DNA of 64,000 bases from Chara braunii (lineage: Eukaryota > Streptophyta > Charophyceae > Charales > Characeae). The notes beneath the pieces were generated by a model that was not told where the DNA came from, made no database searches, and saw only the letters and a list, made by a program, of their open reading frames with translations. Positions 11,584 to 22,175 of this stretch are shown in pieces (within the stretch, counting starts at the first letter, position 1; each line of letters opens with the position of its first letter). The stretch is taken from positions 6,291,973 through 6,355,972 of the forward strand of contig BFEA01000014.1 in NCBI GenBank assembly GCA_003427395.1, written 5' to 3'. Both the position numbers and the translations under genes were made by a program.

Positions 11584-12443
11584 TGAAATGGTTTTCACCT
11601 TTTGAAAAAGCAGATGCAGTGCCCAGGGTTTGATCCCTAGACCTCACCCTACCCATGTACAGTATCTGTGTAAACCCCGAGAGTTGAACCTGTGACCTGT
11701 GTGTTCGTAGACAATTAGTAGGTCTGTCATAGGTCCATAGGTAGTAGGGGTTCGATCTGTCGATCTCTAGAGTTGAAGTCTTAGCGATTTCCAGAAGTCT
11801 AGTTGTAGTCCATCTAGAAGGTCGGCAAGTGGGCAAGTGGGCAAGTGGCGAGGCAAGCGGTGGACTAAACTGCAGTGCAATCGCAGTACGATCTCGGTAG
11901 GATAGCAGTGAGTCCACAATCAGTCAGCGGTAAGGTCCAGTCAGTCCCAGTCCGGTCCAGTAAGTACCACGGGGGACTGTGAGCACCATGGGACGATGGC
12001 AAAGGGCAGACCAACAAGTTTCTGAAGTATAAATCAGGAGGCAGCGCCCAGCCATTTATTGATTCCTGCGTGAGCCATGCGGAAGCGCTGCCACAAGCGA
12101 CTTGTCCAAGGAGGTCTGCAGATGAGCTCGGAGGATGCAATGGGCGAGAAAGGAGGAGCTTAGTATAGCGATAGGTTAGAGGCAGCCATAGCTGCCATAG
12201 TTGTAGTTAGTAGGAAGTGTGTGTGTGTGTGTGTGAGTGTTCAGAGTGACACGTGTGGGATATCCAAGGTGATCCGGAGTGTGTGAACAGTGAGTTGTTT
12301 GGGCGTTGAGTCGCCATATCCAGTTGAGAGTGAACTCGTATTTGGAAGCCATATCTCTGAGTTTTGCGTGGGCGGATGTCGCCAGTTTGCTGCATTGCTG
12401 TTTAGATGCATGAAAAGTGTGAATGAGTACGAGTCTGATTGCA
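11584..12443 (+). repeat. B1 3' LTR
   Basis: 860 bases from TGAAATGG to CTGATTGCA, full-length match to 3703-4560. The visible differences between the two LTRs show that the insertion is not recent. Followed by CTAG at 12444-12447. Confidence 0.92.
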
Positions 12444-12940
12444 CTAGGTCAAATCCAACCCTTTTCTGTGAGCTCGTTCACTTGCCGACGAAACTCGTCC
12501 AACTCGGTCGGAGCCATCCTATGGATTTTCCCTTTAGGTGTCTTGCTACTTGGGATGATCTCTATGGCATGACCAACCTCCCTGTCTACGATTCGCGAGG
12601 GCTCCTCGAACAAATCAGGGTACTTAGCGACGATTGTCTCTATCTCTGGGGGTCTTTTAACGACCTCCCCTTTTGCAGAGACATAGACTAAGTACATTCC
12701 TTCCTCTTGGTTCTGTTTATAATCAGGGTACTTAGCGATGATTGTCTAAGCACCCATAGAAGTCAATTAACCTATTGGCTTTATACTTAGCCAGTCTAAC
12801 GGTCCTCTCATTAGGCAACTCGTGCTTCAACACCTTCGTGGCCCAGTCAAATTGGGGCTTGGCAACCTCGAGGTAGTACATGCCCAACAACATGTCAAAG
12901 GTGAAATCGTCGCTCACCAGGAATGATATCTTATGATTTC
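12444..12940 (-). pseudogene. A1 protease C-terminus / reverse transcriptase N-terminus (continuation)
   Basis: Minus strand, resuming A1 after B1. 12449-12697 encodes VGHAIEIIPSSKTPKGKIHR and LTEKGWI, the reverse transcriptase N-terminus. 12732-12917 encodes FDMLLGMYYLEVAKPQFDW, the conserved segment that follows the retropepsin. Homology to A2 ends at about 12940; the protease active site and the pol-proximal end of gag are missing. Confidence 0.8.
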
Positions 12941-13344
12941 ACTCTGGTAGCACAGTGGGGGGAACTGGCGGAGTGGCAAAAGTCGAATTACCCGTTCGAT
13001 TTATTTCGCTGTTCAAATGATTTTTTTTTTTATATAAATACTTTTCCTGTAAAGATCACGATAAAATCTATGGACCCTCCAATTTTCAGAGTTGTTGGGT
13101 CATTCTTCTGATCGCGGAAAATCGCGAAAGTTGGGTTATGTTTGTCGTTGGCCCATACATGGTAGAGTAGCAAAAATGGAAAATGTGACGAAACGGCGCG
13201 GCACTTAGCGCGAAAAGTCGCCAAAGTTCGCGCTTGGAAATTTTTGAACCGGACCCGCCTGCGCTTCCCGGTCGCCTCCCCCCCTAAGAACCCGGTCCGT
13301 AAGGCCAGGAAAGTCCATTTTAGGCCGGCGGGGGGGTGGTGGTG
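12941..13344. other. Unassigned sequence interrupting A1
   Basis: About 400 bases with no homology to the other family A copies and no supported gene. It is AT-rich near 13015-13040, then GC-rich. GGCCCATACATGG occurs at about 13151 and again near 13365 inside the adjacent TIR element, so this may be part of the same insertion with a boundary I cannot see. Confidence 0.35.
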
Positions 13345-14474
13345 GTTTAAACCACCAGTACTTGGCCCATACATGGGCCGCGGGCGTTCGCCGTGAACGC
13401 GCTGTAGTTTTCGGGGTTCGGGGAAGGCCCGGCAGTGCGATGGAGGAGGACGTGCGTGGGCCCACAAAAACGGGGCAAATGGACTGTAAGATGTCCTGGT
13501 TCTGTGCTATGTGGAAACGTTCGAAGGCTGAAGGCGATGAGGGGGAAAAGAGGAGAAAAGGAACTGCAACACGAGAAAAAAAAAAAGAACAGATTGTTGC
13601 TTTTCTTTCTTTCTTTTTTTTTTGGAAGAAAACTGGTTTTTCATTAGCACTTTTTAGAATGTATCCGGCTGTACTTGTGGGCACAGTGGATGACTCTGAG
13701 GGCTTGGTATCTCTTTTGCCCTTTGTTTTTTTTTTTGTTTTTTTTTTTTTTTCCGGAAGCAGTATCTCAGCTGTTTGTGCTTCTGCTCCCTGTGAGACAC
13801 GGGGAGCATTCAATGTTTGCCAACGGTTCCAAGTCCACAGCTTCACTGTGACGTAGCACTTTCCAGAATGTACATGGCTGCACTTCGGTGCAGCAGAGGA
13901 TGTATTTGAGGGCATTCACGTTCAGAACTTGGTACCTCTTTTCCCCTTTGTATTTTTTTTGTTTTCTGTTTTTTTTTTTTTTTTTTGGGAGCAGTATCAC
14001 GGCTGTTTGTGGTTCTGCTCCCCGTGAGAGACAGGGAGCATTCAATGCGTGCCAACCGTTTCAATTCCAGGGCTTCACTGTGACGTAGCACTTTCCAGAA
14101 TGTACATGGCTGCACTTCGCTGCAGCAGCGGATGTATCTGAGGGCAATCGCGTTCAGAGCTTGGTACCTTTTTTCTCCTTTGTTTTTTTTTTTGTTTTTT
14201 TTTTTCTGTTCAAGATTCTCGGCTGTTTGTGCTTCTGCGGCATTCGACGATGCACTTCTGCCCAGGCCATTTTCATGTACACGAGTGGAAACAAGAAAAC
14301 TATAGCCGCGTTACATTCCAGCTCCTGGCAGCAGGTTCAGAATAAGGGCGGTACCTGTGCCAAGCATCAAATGTGCCATGTTGGTTCCCGCCCCTGACAG
14401 GCTCGACAAAAATGGGCACGCAGGGCATATTCAGGCTCGGCTTCAATAGCTGGCCAAGTACTGGTGGTTTAAAC
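13345..14474. mobile_element. TIR-bounded non-autonomous element with internal tandem repeats
   Basis: Perfect 23-base inverted ends: GTTTAAACCACCAGTACTTG plus GCC at 13345-13367, and its reverse complement at 14452-14474. A1 gag homology resumes immediately after, inside the zinc knuckle. Both ends carry TTTAAA, so a TTAA or TTTAAA target duplication is possible, which would fit a piggyBac-like element; this is inference. No transposase is encoded. The interior is made of tandem units separated by T-runs. Confidence 0.6.
13648..14260. repeat. Tandem units of about 220-232 bp with T-tracts
   Basis: A unit containing GCAGTATC ... CTGTTTGTGCTTCTGC ... GTGACGTAGCACTTTCCAGA ... GCTTGGTACC followed by a T-run occurs in full at 13759-13990 and 13991-14212. 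There is a partial copy before (13648-13758) and a short one after (14213-14260). Frames reading through the T-runs and the K-rich opposite strand are not genes. Confidence 0.75.
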
Positions 14475-15439
14475 TGCGTATGGCCGTACTCGCCACAGTT
14501 TATGCAAGCACCACGCAACCAACGGTCTCGCCACACTTCCTGATCCAAACTGGCCCGCACCCAAACAGCTATTATGTTTGGGTTGGCGGCTTGCCCTTGA
14601 CTCCTCTGTTGACCGCCCTTGCTGCGAGGCCAGTCAGTGAGTACACTGTGATCACCTGGAGCAGTAGGCCCATGGTGTTGTCGAGGCCAGTCAGTGAGTA
14701 CACTCTGATCACCTGGAGCAGTAGGCCGTGGGTGTCCTGGAATATGAGACCACCTCCCATCCCATCCTCACGTCAATACTCCTCGCGCACCCCCTATCCC
14801 ACTATCCTACCTCAGTGTGACCAGCACTCAGGACCATTACCCTACCAATGGGCAGGTAACTTGGACTGAACAGCAGTGATAGGCACCAGGGCTGATAGGT
14901 TGCCCAGCCCTGGTGGAAGCAGAATCGGACGAACCTTGTCGAATGGGATTGCTATCCATCTACGCATGCAAGGACGAGACGCTCGCCTTAAGAATCTTCC
15001 TTGTACAGTCAAGGGCCGCGTCATCTAAACCCTCTAGTGCACTCCTCTAACCTCAGGCGGATCCTTTCTACCTGTTGGAGCTCCATCTTCTCCCTTATAA
15101 GATGAGGCGGCAGGTTGGACTGCACACCCGCCATCTGACTAGCGCAGGCACCTGGCGTATTGGAGAGCTGGTCAGGTTGGCCGGCATGCCCTGACCAGAG
15201 GTTGCTGCAGATGTTGCTCAAGTGGTAGCCATTGCTACCACGGAAGCTGCTGCCAAGGCCCTTGCTTTGACCGCTCCTGCTTCCCTTGCAGCCTCAAGAC
15301 TGCGGGCCCTAGCTTCGGCCCTTAGTCTTATCTCTTCTCCCGGTTGTAGGGCCTGGAACACTCTAGGGATTCTAAGCGATGATAGCCTTGTCAACCTCCT
15401 AGCGTCAGTTGTACCTTCATCCCCGGCTGATCCACTCAC
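14475..15439 (-). pseudogene. A1 gag remnant
   Basis: Minus strand. The start is MSGSAGDEGTTDARRL at 15439, matching the MSD-like gag starts of A2 and A4. An arginine/alanine-rich coiled-coil-like N-terminus follows, then degenerate sequence. Near 14505-14560 the nucleocapsid knuckle ACINCGEYGHTQF is cut by the insertion ending at 14474, so its last cysteine is absent. The capsid core present in A2 (PKPFSGDRKK) is not recognisable, implying an internal deletion. Confidence 0.7.
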
Positions 15440-16708
15440 CGGCTAGGTAGATGTTGTTTGCACTAGTCCTCTCTGGAACCTACCGCAGCATACGTCTGAC
15501 CAGTTCTAAAAATAAATAAAATAAATATAATGTCCGACGAGTTACCCAGACTACCAGTTAAGCTGCATCAACAGCACCTACACAAACTGTACACATAGTC
15601 TAACTCTATTCTGATTAGTTCTGCACAGAAGCTTCGAGAAGAAGTGACTATGGTAGATTACAGTCCTACTCTAGTTTGTCTGTTAGGTGTCAACAGTCTG
15701 TCAACCAACTAGTCAAAATAAAATGGACTACTGTGAGCAGGTGTATGCACAATGAATATGATAGTGATGCACAGTAGAGTTCACAATTGGAATCCCCTTC
15801 CCCCATTCCAACGTACATGTGAGCATCATCAAGGGGCAGTGTCGAAGGTGTGCAACCACGGCCCACCCCTGTGCCCAAGAAGTATGCTTATGACCAGTCC
15901 TGCCCTTTGTTTACCCTCGCGTGCAACGAGCCGTACGTCTGACTGATCTGGCTGATCAAGAGGCAATTTAAGGACAGCCCCCTAGAGGCCTCATGAATTC
16001 TTTAACGTCGCAATCAGGACGACGATCACAGCCAGTGGACAGTTCAGACCCCCGCCAGAAATATTTATGGACGGTCTGGAAGCGCCTACGTAGGACTGGT
16101 CAGTCCGCACACCCCTTCTATCAGCGCAGCAAAGAGCGTCAATGGACAAAGCAGCATGGGCTGCTTGTACTACTCCCATGGGTTGGCACGGTGACCGTGA
16201 CCCGTGCTTCGACCAGGGCACTTCAGAGGCACCGCCCTCTCCTGCCAGATGCGCCACCGGGAAGAATGTCGTCTATCAAGGTAGAGCGCACACGAATCCT
16301 CACCAAAGAGAGGACATTCAAGTTGGACTCACTTCCTCACGGTAAGAAGAGATTGAGAGGGTAGATAAGGAATGGGAACAACGTACTTGGAGATAGCTGC
16401 CGCCAGCCACAAATTTCTCACCAATTGGGCCGACGTGCATTTCGATGACCGGTCAATAGCCTCGGTACCACCCACAATGCAATGCGGTGCCACCTCAGCC
16501 AAAATGCCACATCAGCATACTCTCATCATCATACATACATCCGCTGTCGCCACAGCTCCTACACTGTCGCCACAGCCTTCCAGCGGCCGGCCTCTCCACC
16601 TAGGCCCCACTACAATAAACCAGCGCCAAAGTATCCTTACTGCACATGAAGCATTATCAGCGCACCAAGTAACAATGTCGTCGGTGACAGGTAAGTGGCG
16701 ATCACGAA
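15440..16708 (-). other. A1 untranslated leader
   Basis: Matches the leader of A2 at several places, such as the GTGTGCAACCACGGCCCACC-like segment near 15850 and the ATTCTTTAACGTCGCA block near 15996. No supported gene. Confidence 0.65.
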
Positions 16709-16709
16709 C

Positions 16710-16724
16710 CAGCTCGGATACCAA
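16710..16724 (-). other. A1 primer-binding site
   Basis: Minus-strand TGGTATCCGAGCTGG, an initiator tRNA-Met type site with one change from TGGTATCAGAGC. It is placed three bases inside the LTR end, as in A2. Confidence 0.75.
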
Positions 16725-16727
16725 ATT

Positions 16728-18112
16728 GCAAAGAATATGAGTGTGAACGGTATACACAAAACCAAGTTACAAAATCACACAGATGTCCAGGTAGTCGTGC
16801 CCAAGCAGAGAGTACAAAATGCACTGAGAAACCATCCATATAGAGCAATACAATGAAGTAATGAGCCAATGTTCAAGCCCGTAGGCCACACTAACATAGT
16901 ATCCAAAGTTGCTCCTCTCTGTCTGCGGCCCAGCGCCCAGCCTACTCTACCCGACTATCCTACGTACAGCTGGTTCACGCAACAGACTCACTTCGACTCT
17001 CGAAGACCACTGTCAACACCATAGTCCACCTCTCTTCATGTACTGGGTACGTATCTCGTCACCCTCAATCAGACCTTGATTACCCCACACTGCGCCTCCT
17101 TCCCTGAAGACCACCAGATCGCTCGCTGTACACCCTAATGCCCAGCAGCCTGGCTATGGCTGCCTGCACCCTGCTGTCCTGTATCGCCCCTCCTCTACTA
17201 CGCGCCCCGTCAACTTTGGCGGCAGCGCAGCATCAAGCGAGAGCGCAGCAGCACTTCCGCATTGCCTGCATTGTTGAATATTGAAAATGATATAGCAATT
17301 GTAAAACAGGAAAACTCAACAGAATAGCCATGATTTTGACTAACCAGTGACTTAGTAATTGTGAAATTAAAATCTTTTGTGAACGAGTGGGTGGTCCACT
17401 TAAACAATACAATTTGAGTGTACCGTCTTCAAATCATTTTGAAACAAACGGTCCATATAAGGAAGAAATGAGAATAAAATACACATCAAAATTAATCCTA
17501 AATTAAAATGAAATAATAAATTTGTAGAAAAACCTATCAGCAAGGGAGTGACTGCGATGTACAACAAAAACAATGGCCAGAATGCTTGGCCTCGGCTGCC
17601 TCACTTCTTTTATGGAAGTGGCAGCCTCCTGGATGCTGTGTGTGGCCTGGCTGGAAGCTTCCAATAGCTTCTGGTTGGGCCTCAGACCCTGCGCCCAGGC
17701 TCGAAACTACAGTTGAGGGTCCCTTTTCAGTTGGGCACGGCCTGAGTCTCCGGACTTGGGCTGTTTGCTGCATCTGTGCAGGGCTCCCAGGCAGGTGCGT
17801 AGGCAGTACTGCTTTTCCAAAGGCCGGTGGCCTGCTTCCTAATGTATCGGCCCTGCTTTGTGTGTATGTGCCCAGGCGCAACTGTCAAGGCCTGGGCCAA
17901 CTATATGACACAGCTTAGTGAGGCTCACACGTCTACCCAACCAACCGGCGTGCTGCGAGAGCTTGAACACCCACATATTGAAATGTTGAATTTTGGTCTC
18001 TAATGAATATTCAGGCCCGCCTTCACTTAGGGCGGGCACTCGGCTTGCTGGGGGCCTTAGCCCAGAACATGTGATGTCTGATAGGGCCCCTTGAGGGCTT
18101 GTTCCTCACATT
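16728..18112 (-). repeat. A1 5' LTR, diverged, with AT-rich insertion
   Basis: Plus-strand sequence starts TGCAAAGAATATGAG and ends TTCCTCACA, corresponding to the family A LTR in antisense. Family landmarks are CCAGCGCCCAGCCTACT near 16930, TTTTATGGAAGTGGCAGCC near 17610 and the CCCGCCTTCACTTAGGGCGG hairpin near 18017. About 270 AT-rich bases (roughly 17275-17545) are absent from other copies and look inserted. Confidence 0.65.
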
Positions 18113-18217
18113 AATTAATCGGAACAAAAATTCGGATGTGGAAGATTTGGGTGGATCAAAAATTTGACTAAAACCAGGGCTCGCGTACAATAACCAACAA
18201 GGGACTTTGACGGGCAC
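18113..18217 (-). pseudogene. Integrase tail of a second family A element sharing the A1 LTR
   Basis: Minus strand encodes ASPGFSQIFDPPKSSTSEFL, nearly the same as the end of A1 pol at 900-1000 (ASPGLSQIFGPPKSSISEFL). It lies directly beyond the LTR, so that LTR serves as 3' LTR for this fragment and 5' LTR for A1. Confidence 0.7.
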
Positions 18218-20220
18218 TATTGGGCTGGGTCCGGGATTTTAGCGTGGGATGGCTAGGACGACTTTCATATCAGGCACTATCGGACAGGGACAATAATTTT
18301 CTTGTTGAAGGTCGGGTGCGGTGATTCTCCCAGTTCTGTTTGGGCTCGGGTTAGATTTCCATGCGGGAACAATTGGATGAAAAATAAAAATTAAAATTAA
18401 GAAATAGTTATCATAATTGGACCGGACTGAATCCAGTTTGAGAGAGGATCGAACAGTGGGCCTGATGGTAAAGGTTGAGCTCAAGCTCTAACCTCAAGGG
18501 GCCCGTGACGCTACGTCAGTTACAGAAATTTCCAGCACGGTGCCTTGGGACAGACGAGTTCGTTCACGCGGTCCATTGGCACTCGGACCGATTTGGGGCA
18601 GGGCGCAGTGCGTCCGACCCCATTATTTTGGACTAAATAAAAATGTTGTTTTTATTCTGTCCCGCAGTTTGTCTACGACTAAAAGAGTTATCAGACATGA
18701 TAGTGGCATAACTCGTTTCTGGTGACTCTGACTAAGTTGAATTCTTACAGGTTATAGGGGCCCTGAACAGTTCTCCCGTGGGTGACAGCCACGAAACGGA
18801 TAGAAGAGTTGGTTCGGCGTGCCAGCAGAACCATCCACCAGTCGAAAGCGGTCACTTTCCTGCTCTTTGTTTTCTCACTCTCTCCTCTCCCTCTCTCTTC
18901 CTTTTGGTTACGAGTCTCCACGGGCATTGATAACGAACGCACAGAAAGAAACAAACCGAAAATCTTAAAGAAATAGAAGGTAGAACTCCTAGCCGAAGTT
19001 GCATTACATTTGGACTAGAGCATTCAATAAAAAACATAAAAAAAATAAATTCAAATGAGAGGTCTGATCCAGCGACTGAGCCTGATCACTCCAAGTACGA
19101 GATCCCCTCGAGTCCAGTCTGAAAAGTTCTATGAACGTACAGCAAATCAGACAGCGAGTGACGACATGCAACAATGGAGAATTGAGTGGTCTACAAGGTG
19201 CGAGTCAAGCTACGGATGGTGCAATAAAAGCATGCAAAATGTCTCGGCCGAGATCCCCTCGACAGCGAGTGTCCTAACCAAAAGAATAAACTTTGAATCC
19301 CAACGAGAAAGAGAATGAACCCATGTCTAGCAAATTTGGGTCCAAGGAGTCCTTGTTGCTTGGGCCTCGTTCCACTGGGTCCCTAAGGGTCCCACGTCAG
19401 CCGTGACCGAGTCCCAACCAAGAGGAGTCCCATGTGGACCTATTTTCTGCCTTTGTCGTACTGAAAAACAAATTTTTACTTCCAGAGAGAACTTTCAGAC
19501 TACAGCCGTTCAGAGATGAAAAGACAAAGCACTGTAGAAGGATTCGACATTCAAAGCAAGATACCTTATTCCTCCATCCATGAGGTGAGCAAGTAGATCA
19601 CACACTCAAACACACAATCAAGACCGTAGAGGAGTTGGAAAGAAACCCAGAATCACCCCATCAGGAAAAACAATACCATGCATACATACACATGGGCATC
19701 CCGTAGGAAAACACTTACTTACCTAAGTGGCCTGAAGTAGAACTCACCCCCCTCTCATATGGTCCTCCTGACCCATATAACGTGACGCCTACACTAGTGT
19801 CCTATCTCTTAGGAGGGTCTGACGCCTACCCAAGTGCAACGCGTTCCCTCGTCCATGCTGAAGAACAAAGTAGCAACTTGCAGTTCGTAAATGCAGAATG
19901 GCCAGGTCCCTCAAGCTCGCCTAATTGAGGGAACCCCTAAGTGTCTCCATTGAATCAGATTCCAGGTGCGAATGCGAGTGTCGCCTCTATCAAATGGTCG
20001 CATGAAGTCTCAACGAAATGTCTCGCCACCCCAACTTACTCTCCGACAACCTGGTCAAGTCCAGTCTCGACCCAACACGACCAAACCAAGTGGGGGCAAC
20101 TTCCCCATACCACGCTGCCCCACTTACCTTCACGAACCAGCCCTAACCATAAGTGGTGCCCTCAACCACTTAGGTAAGGGTTAGGGCAGCAAAGTCAACT
20201 CTCGCCAGCAAGTAGAATCC
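18218..20220. other. Unassigned region, no gene supported
   Basis: About 2 kb without a credible gene. The right part (from roughly 19600) is probably the leader of a minus-strand family C element, because a primer-site match and LTR follow at 20221-20668. Short frames here have no recognisable domains. Confidence 0.4.
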
Positions 20221-20232
20221 GCTCTGATGCCA
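20221..20232 (-). other. Primer-binding site of a family C element
   Basis: Plus strand GCTCTGATGCCA, that is TGGCATCAGAGC on the minus strand. This is one base from the initiator tRNA-Met site and is followed by one base and then an LTR end. Confidence 0.6.
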
Positions 20233-20233
20233 G

Positions 20234-20668
20234 TGTTATGATCCTGGCCAAGTTCGAAGTACAAACTGATGAGAAAGTACAATGCCGTCCAATTGCAAAA
20301 TAAATGAATGAATTTGAGAGGAGAGAGAGGGAAAGAAGAAGACAAGGAAGATGTACACCAGCAAAGACCAATGATAATTCCCTCCTTATCGCCAACCACT
20401 CTCCTGAGTCTCCTCCTTTTCTCCTCCCCTCTTTATTTCACAATAAATAATAATAATAATGTTGAATGGCTGAACCATGATCAATGTCCGAATCACTCTT
20501 CTAGTGCAGTTACAACATGAGGTCCACCATAGCCATGGCAACCCTTCTTCTTCCTCCTCGCTGAGGCTGAGGCTATGGCGGACTACTAGGGCCTTGCCCC
20601 GATGTGCAAAAGACAACTCAAAGCAACTATGGCTTGCTTCCTCTCAGGCTGCCATGCCCGACTCTGCC
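20234..20668 (-). repeat. Family C LTR, truncated
   Basis: Starts TGTTATGATCCTGGCCAAG and is collinear with 53343-53790 (TGTTATGACCCTGGACAA), sharing AAAGTACAATGCCGTCCAAT, the GATGTACA(C/T)CAGCA block, an AATAATAATA run, TGTTGAATGGCTGA and GAGGTCCACCATAGCCATGG. Homology stops at about 20668. Next to the primer site at 20221 it reads as the 5' LTR of a minus-strand element. Confidence 0.7.
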
Positions 20669-21190
20669 TCGAAACGAAAAACAAATCAAAATAAGTGGTA
20701 TAAAGTAGATTTCCCTAATTTCCAGATTTGTCCAATTGTATTTTGGAAACATAAACAATATATGGAATACAGTTGTACTCAATTCGGTTGGTAATATTGG
20801 AATGTAATCATTATCTATCACTAAAAAAAGTACCAGCAAAAAGATAAGTCCAATAATACCACCTACATGCTACAGGCAAAGAACTCAGTACATTTCCGTG
20901 AACTTCTATCTTTATACATTTTCGTGAATTTCTTCTGTCTTTATATTGACGCCAATTGTATGGATTTCTTATTCCAATCCGGTTGGTTGGTTGGCCTCTC
21001 TGCTGCTGCTGCTGAAAGAAACTAATTTAAGGCCACTGCAGCTTGTAACTCAGCCCGCAGCCCTAGAGATGGTGTGAGGGTTTTTCAGAATGAGTGTGTT
21101 CTCCAGCATTTTGTGTTCATCACAACTTATCGCTGTTGTATGGACTAGATGAAGTCCTTGAGCTTTGCACACTCGTGATTGCAATTGGGA
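20669..21190. other. AT-rich flanking sequence, no gene
   Basis: About 520 bases between the family C LTR and A2, AT-rich with a short GCT run near 21000. No gene or NOMO exon seen. Confidence 0.4.
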
Positions 21191-22175
21191 TGCAAGGAAA
21201 ATAAGCATTAGCGAGATGACAATTCCAGTTCACACCATCACATTGAAAATAGTCACACTGTGTCCAGAGAGCAGCATTGCACCAATAATACACCAATGGA
21301 GGTTCGTAGCACTGAAAACCAATGTTCATGGAGAGCATACTCTCTCCTCTCAACACAAGAGTCCAGTTCCTTCACACTCACACTCAGCGCCCAGCCTACT
21401 CCTACACAGCTACTACAGACTACGAAATGACAATGCAACTGTTGACATCAGCGGCAGCCCGAAGTACTTGAAGATGTCGCCCATGCAGACCATCGCCCAT
21501 ACAACGTAAGTGCCCTCACATCATCATCATCCTTCACCTATCCCTTGACTACATCCACGTCTGTCCTCTATTTCACCCGAAGACCACCCCTGCGCCTCAC
21601 TATAGTCCAAGCCCACCAGCTATGGTGGCTGGGCTATGGCGTTGCCCTCAGCAGCGTCCTTCTTCCCTGCACGACCGCACGTGCTGCACCTCGCCTCTCA
21701 GCGCCAACCAGCAGCTGCGAGCTTTTGCTCCAACAGCGCTGCCGCTAGCATGCGAGTGCCTGAATGAGGCTGCCTGGCCAGAGCTCTTTCCTTTATGGAA
21801 AGAATTGTCCTGCTCGTGCAGCCTGGCTGGGCTGGCCTGGGCCCAGAAGCTTCCGGAAGGCCCCAGGTGGCTGCCTGGATGCGGCAGCCACTGGGCTGCT
21901 GGGCCTCGTTCGGTTGGGCGCCCAACTGTCTCTGTATGAGGCTGCGAATCACACCCAGGGCCTGCGTTCTTTGGAAAGGCTCGGAAGGCCGTGGAAATGT
22001 CTGTGTTGCTCGGCCTGTGTTTCTTTCAACCAGCTGGCGTGTCGCAACTGCCTGGACCCCAAATATGAAATTGACAGTCGAAGACCTTTTGCAAAAAGCC
22101 AGGCCCGCCTTCACTTAGGGCGGGTAAGGCTGCAAACAGGGTCCCATAGGCCTACCGAGGACCCTGATCCTCGCA
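21191..22175 (-). repeat. A2 3' LTR
   Basis: 985 bases; plus strand TGCAAGGAAAATAAG to GATCCTCGCA. Contains the family palindrome TTTCCTTTATGGAAA near 21790 and the CCCGCCTTCACTTAGGGCGG hairpin at 22104-22124. Confidence 0.92.

Larger units (their letters stand above)
3703..12443 (+). mobile_element. Element B1, complete Ty3/gypsy retrotransposon nested in A1
   Basis: Structurally complete plus-strand element of 8,741 bases: 5' LTR 3703-4560, primer site 4562-4573, leader, gag, protease, reverse transcriptase, RNase H, integrase, purine tract about 11571-11583, and 3' LTR 11584-12443. It is flanked by CTAG on both sides. It sits in the opposite orientation inside the reverse transcriptase of A1 and is therefore younger than A1. 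Frameshifts, stops and altered catalytic residues make it non-autonomous. Confidence 0.93.

Noticed and set aside
13362-14115. Lys-rich and Phe-rich frames in the TIR element
   Set aside because: Produced by A/T runs in tandem units; no conserved domain.
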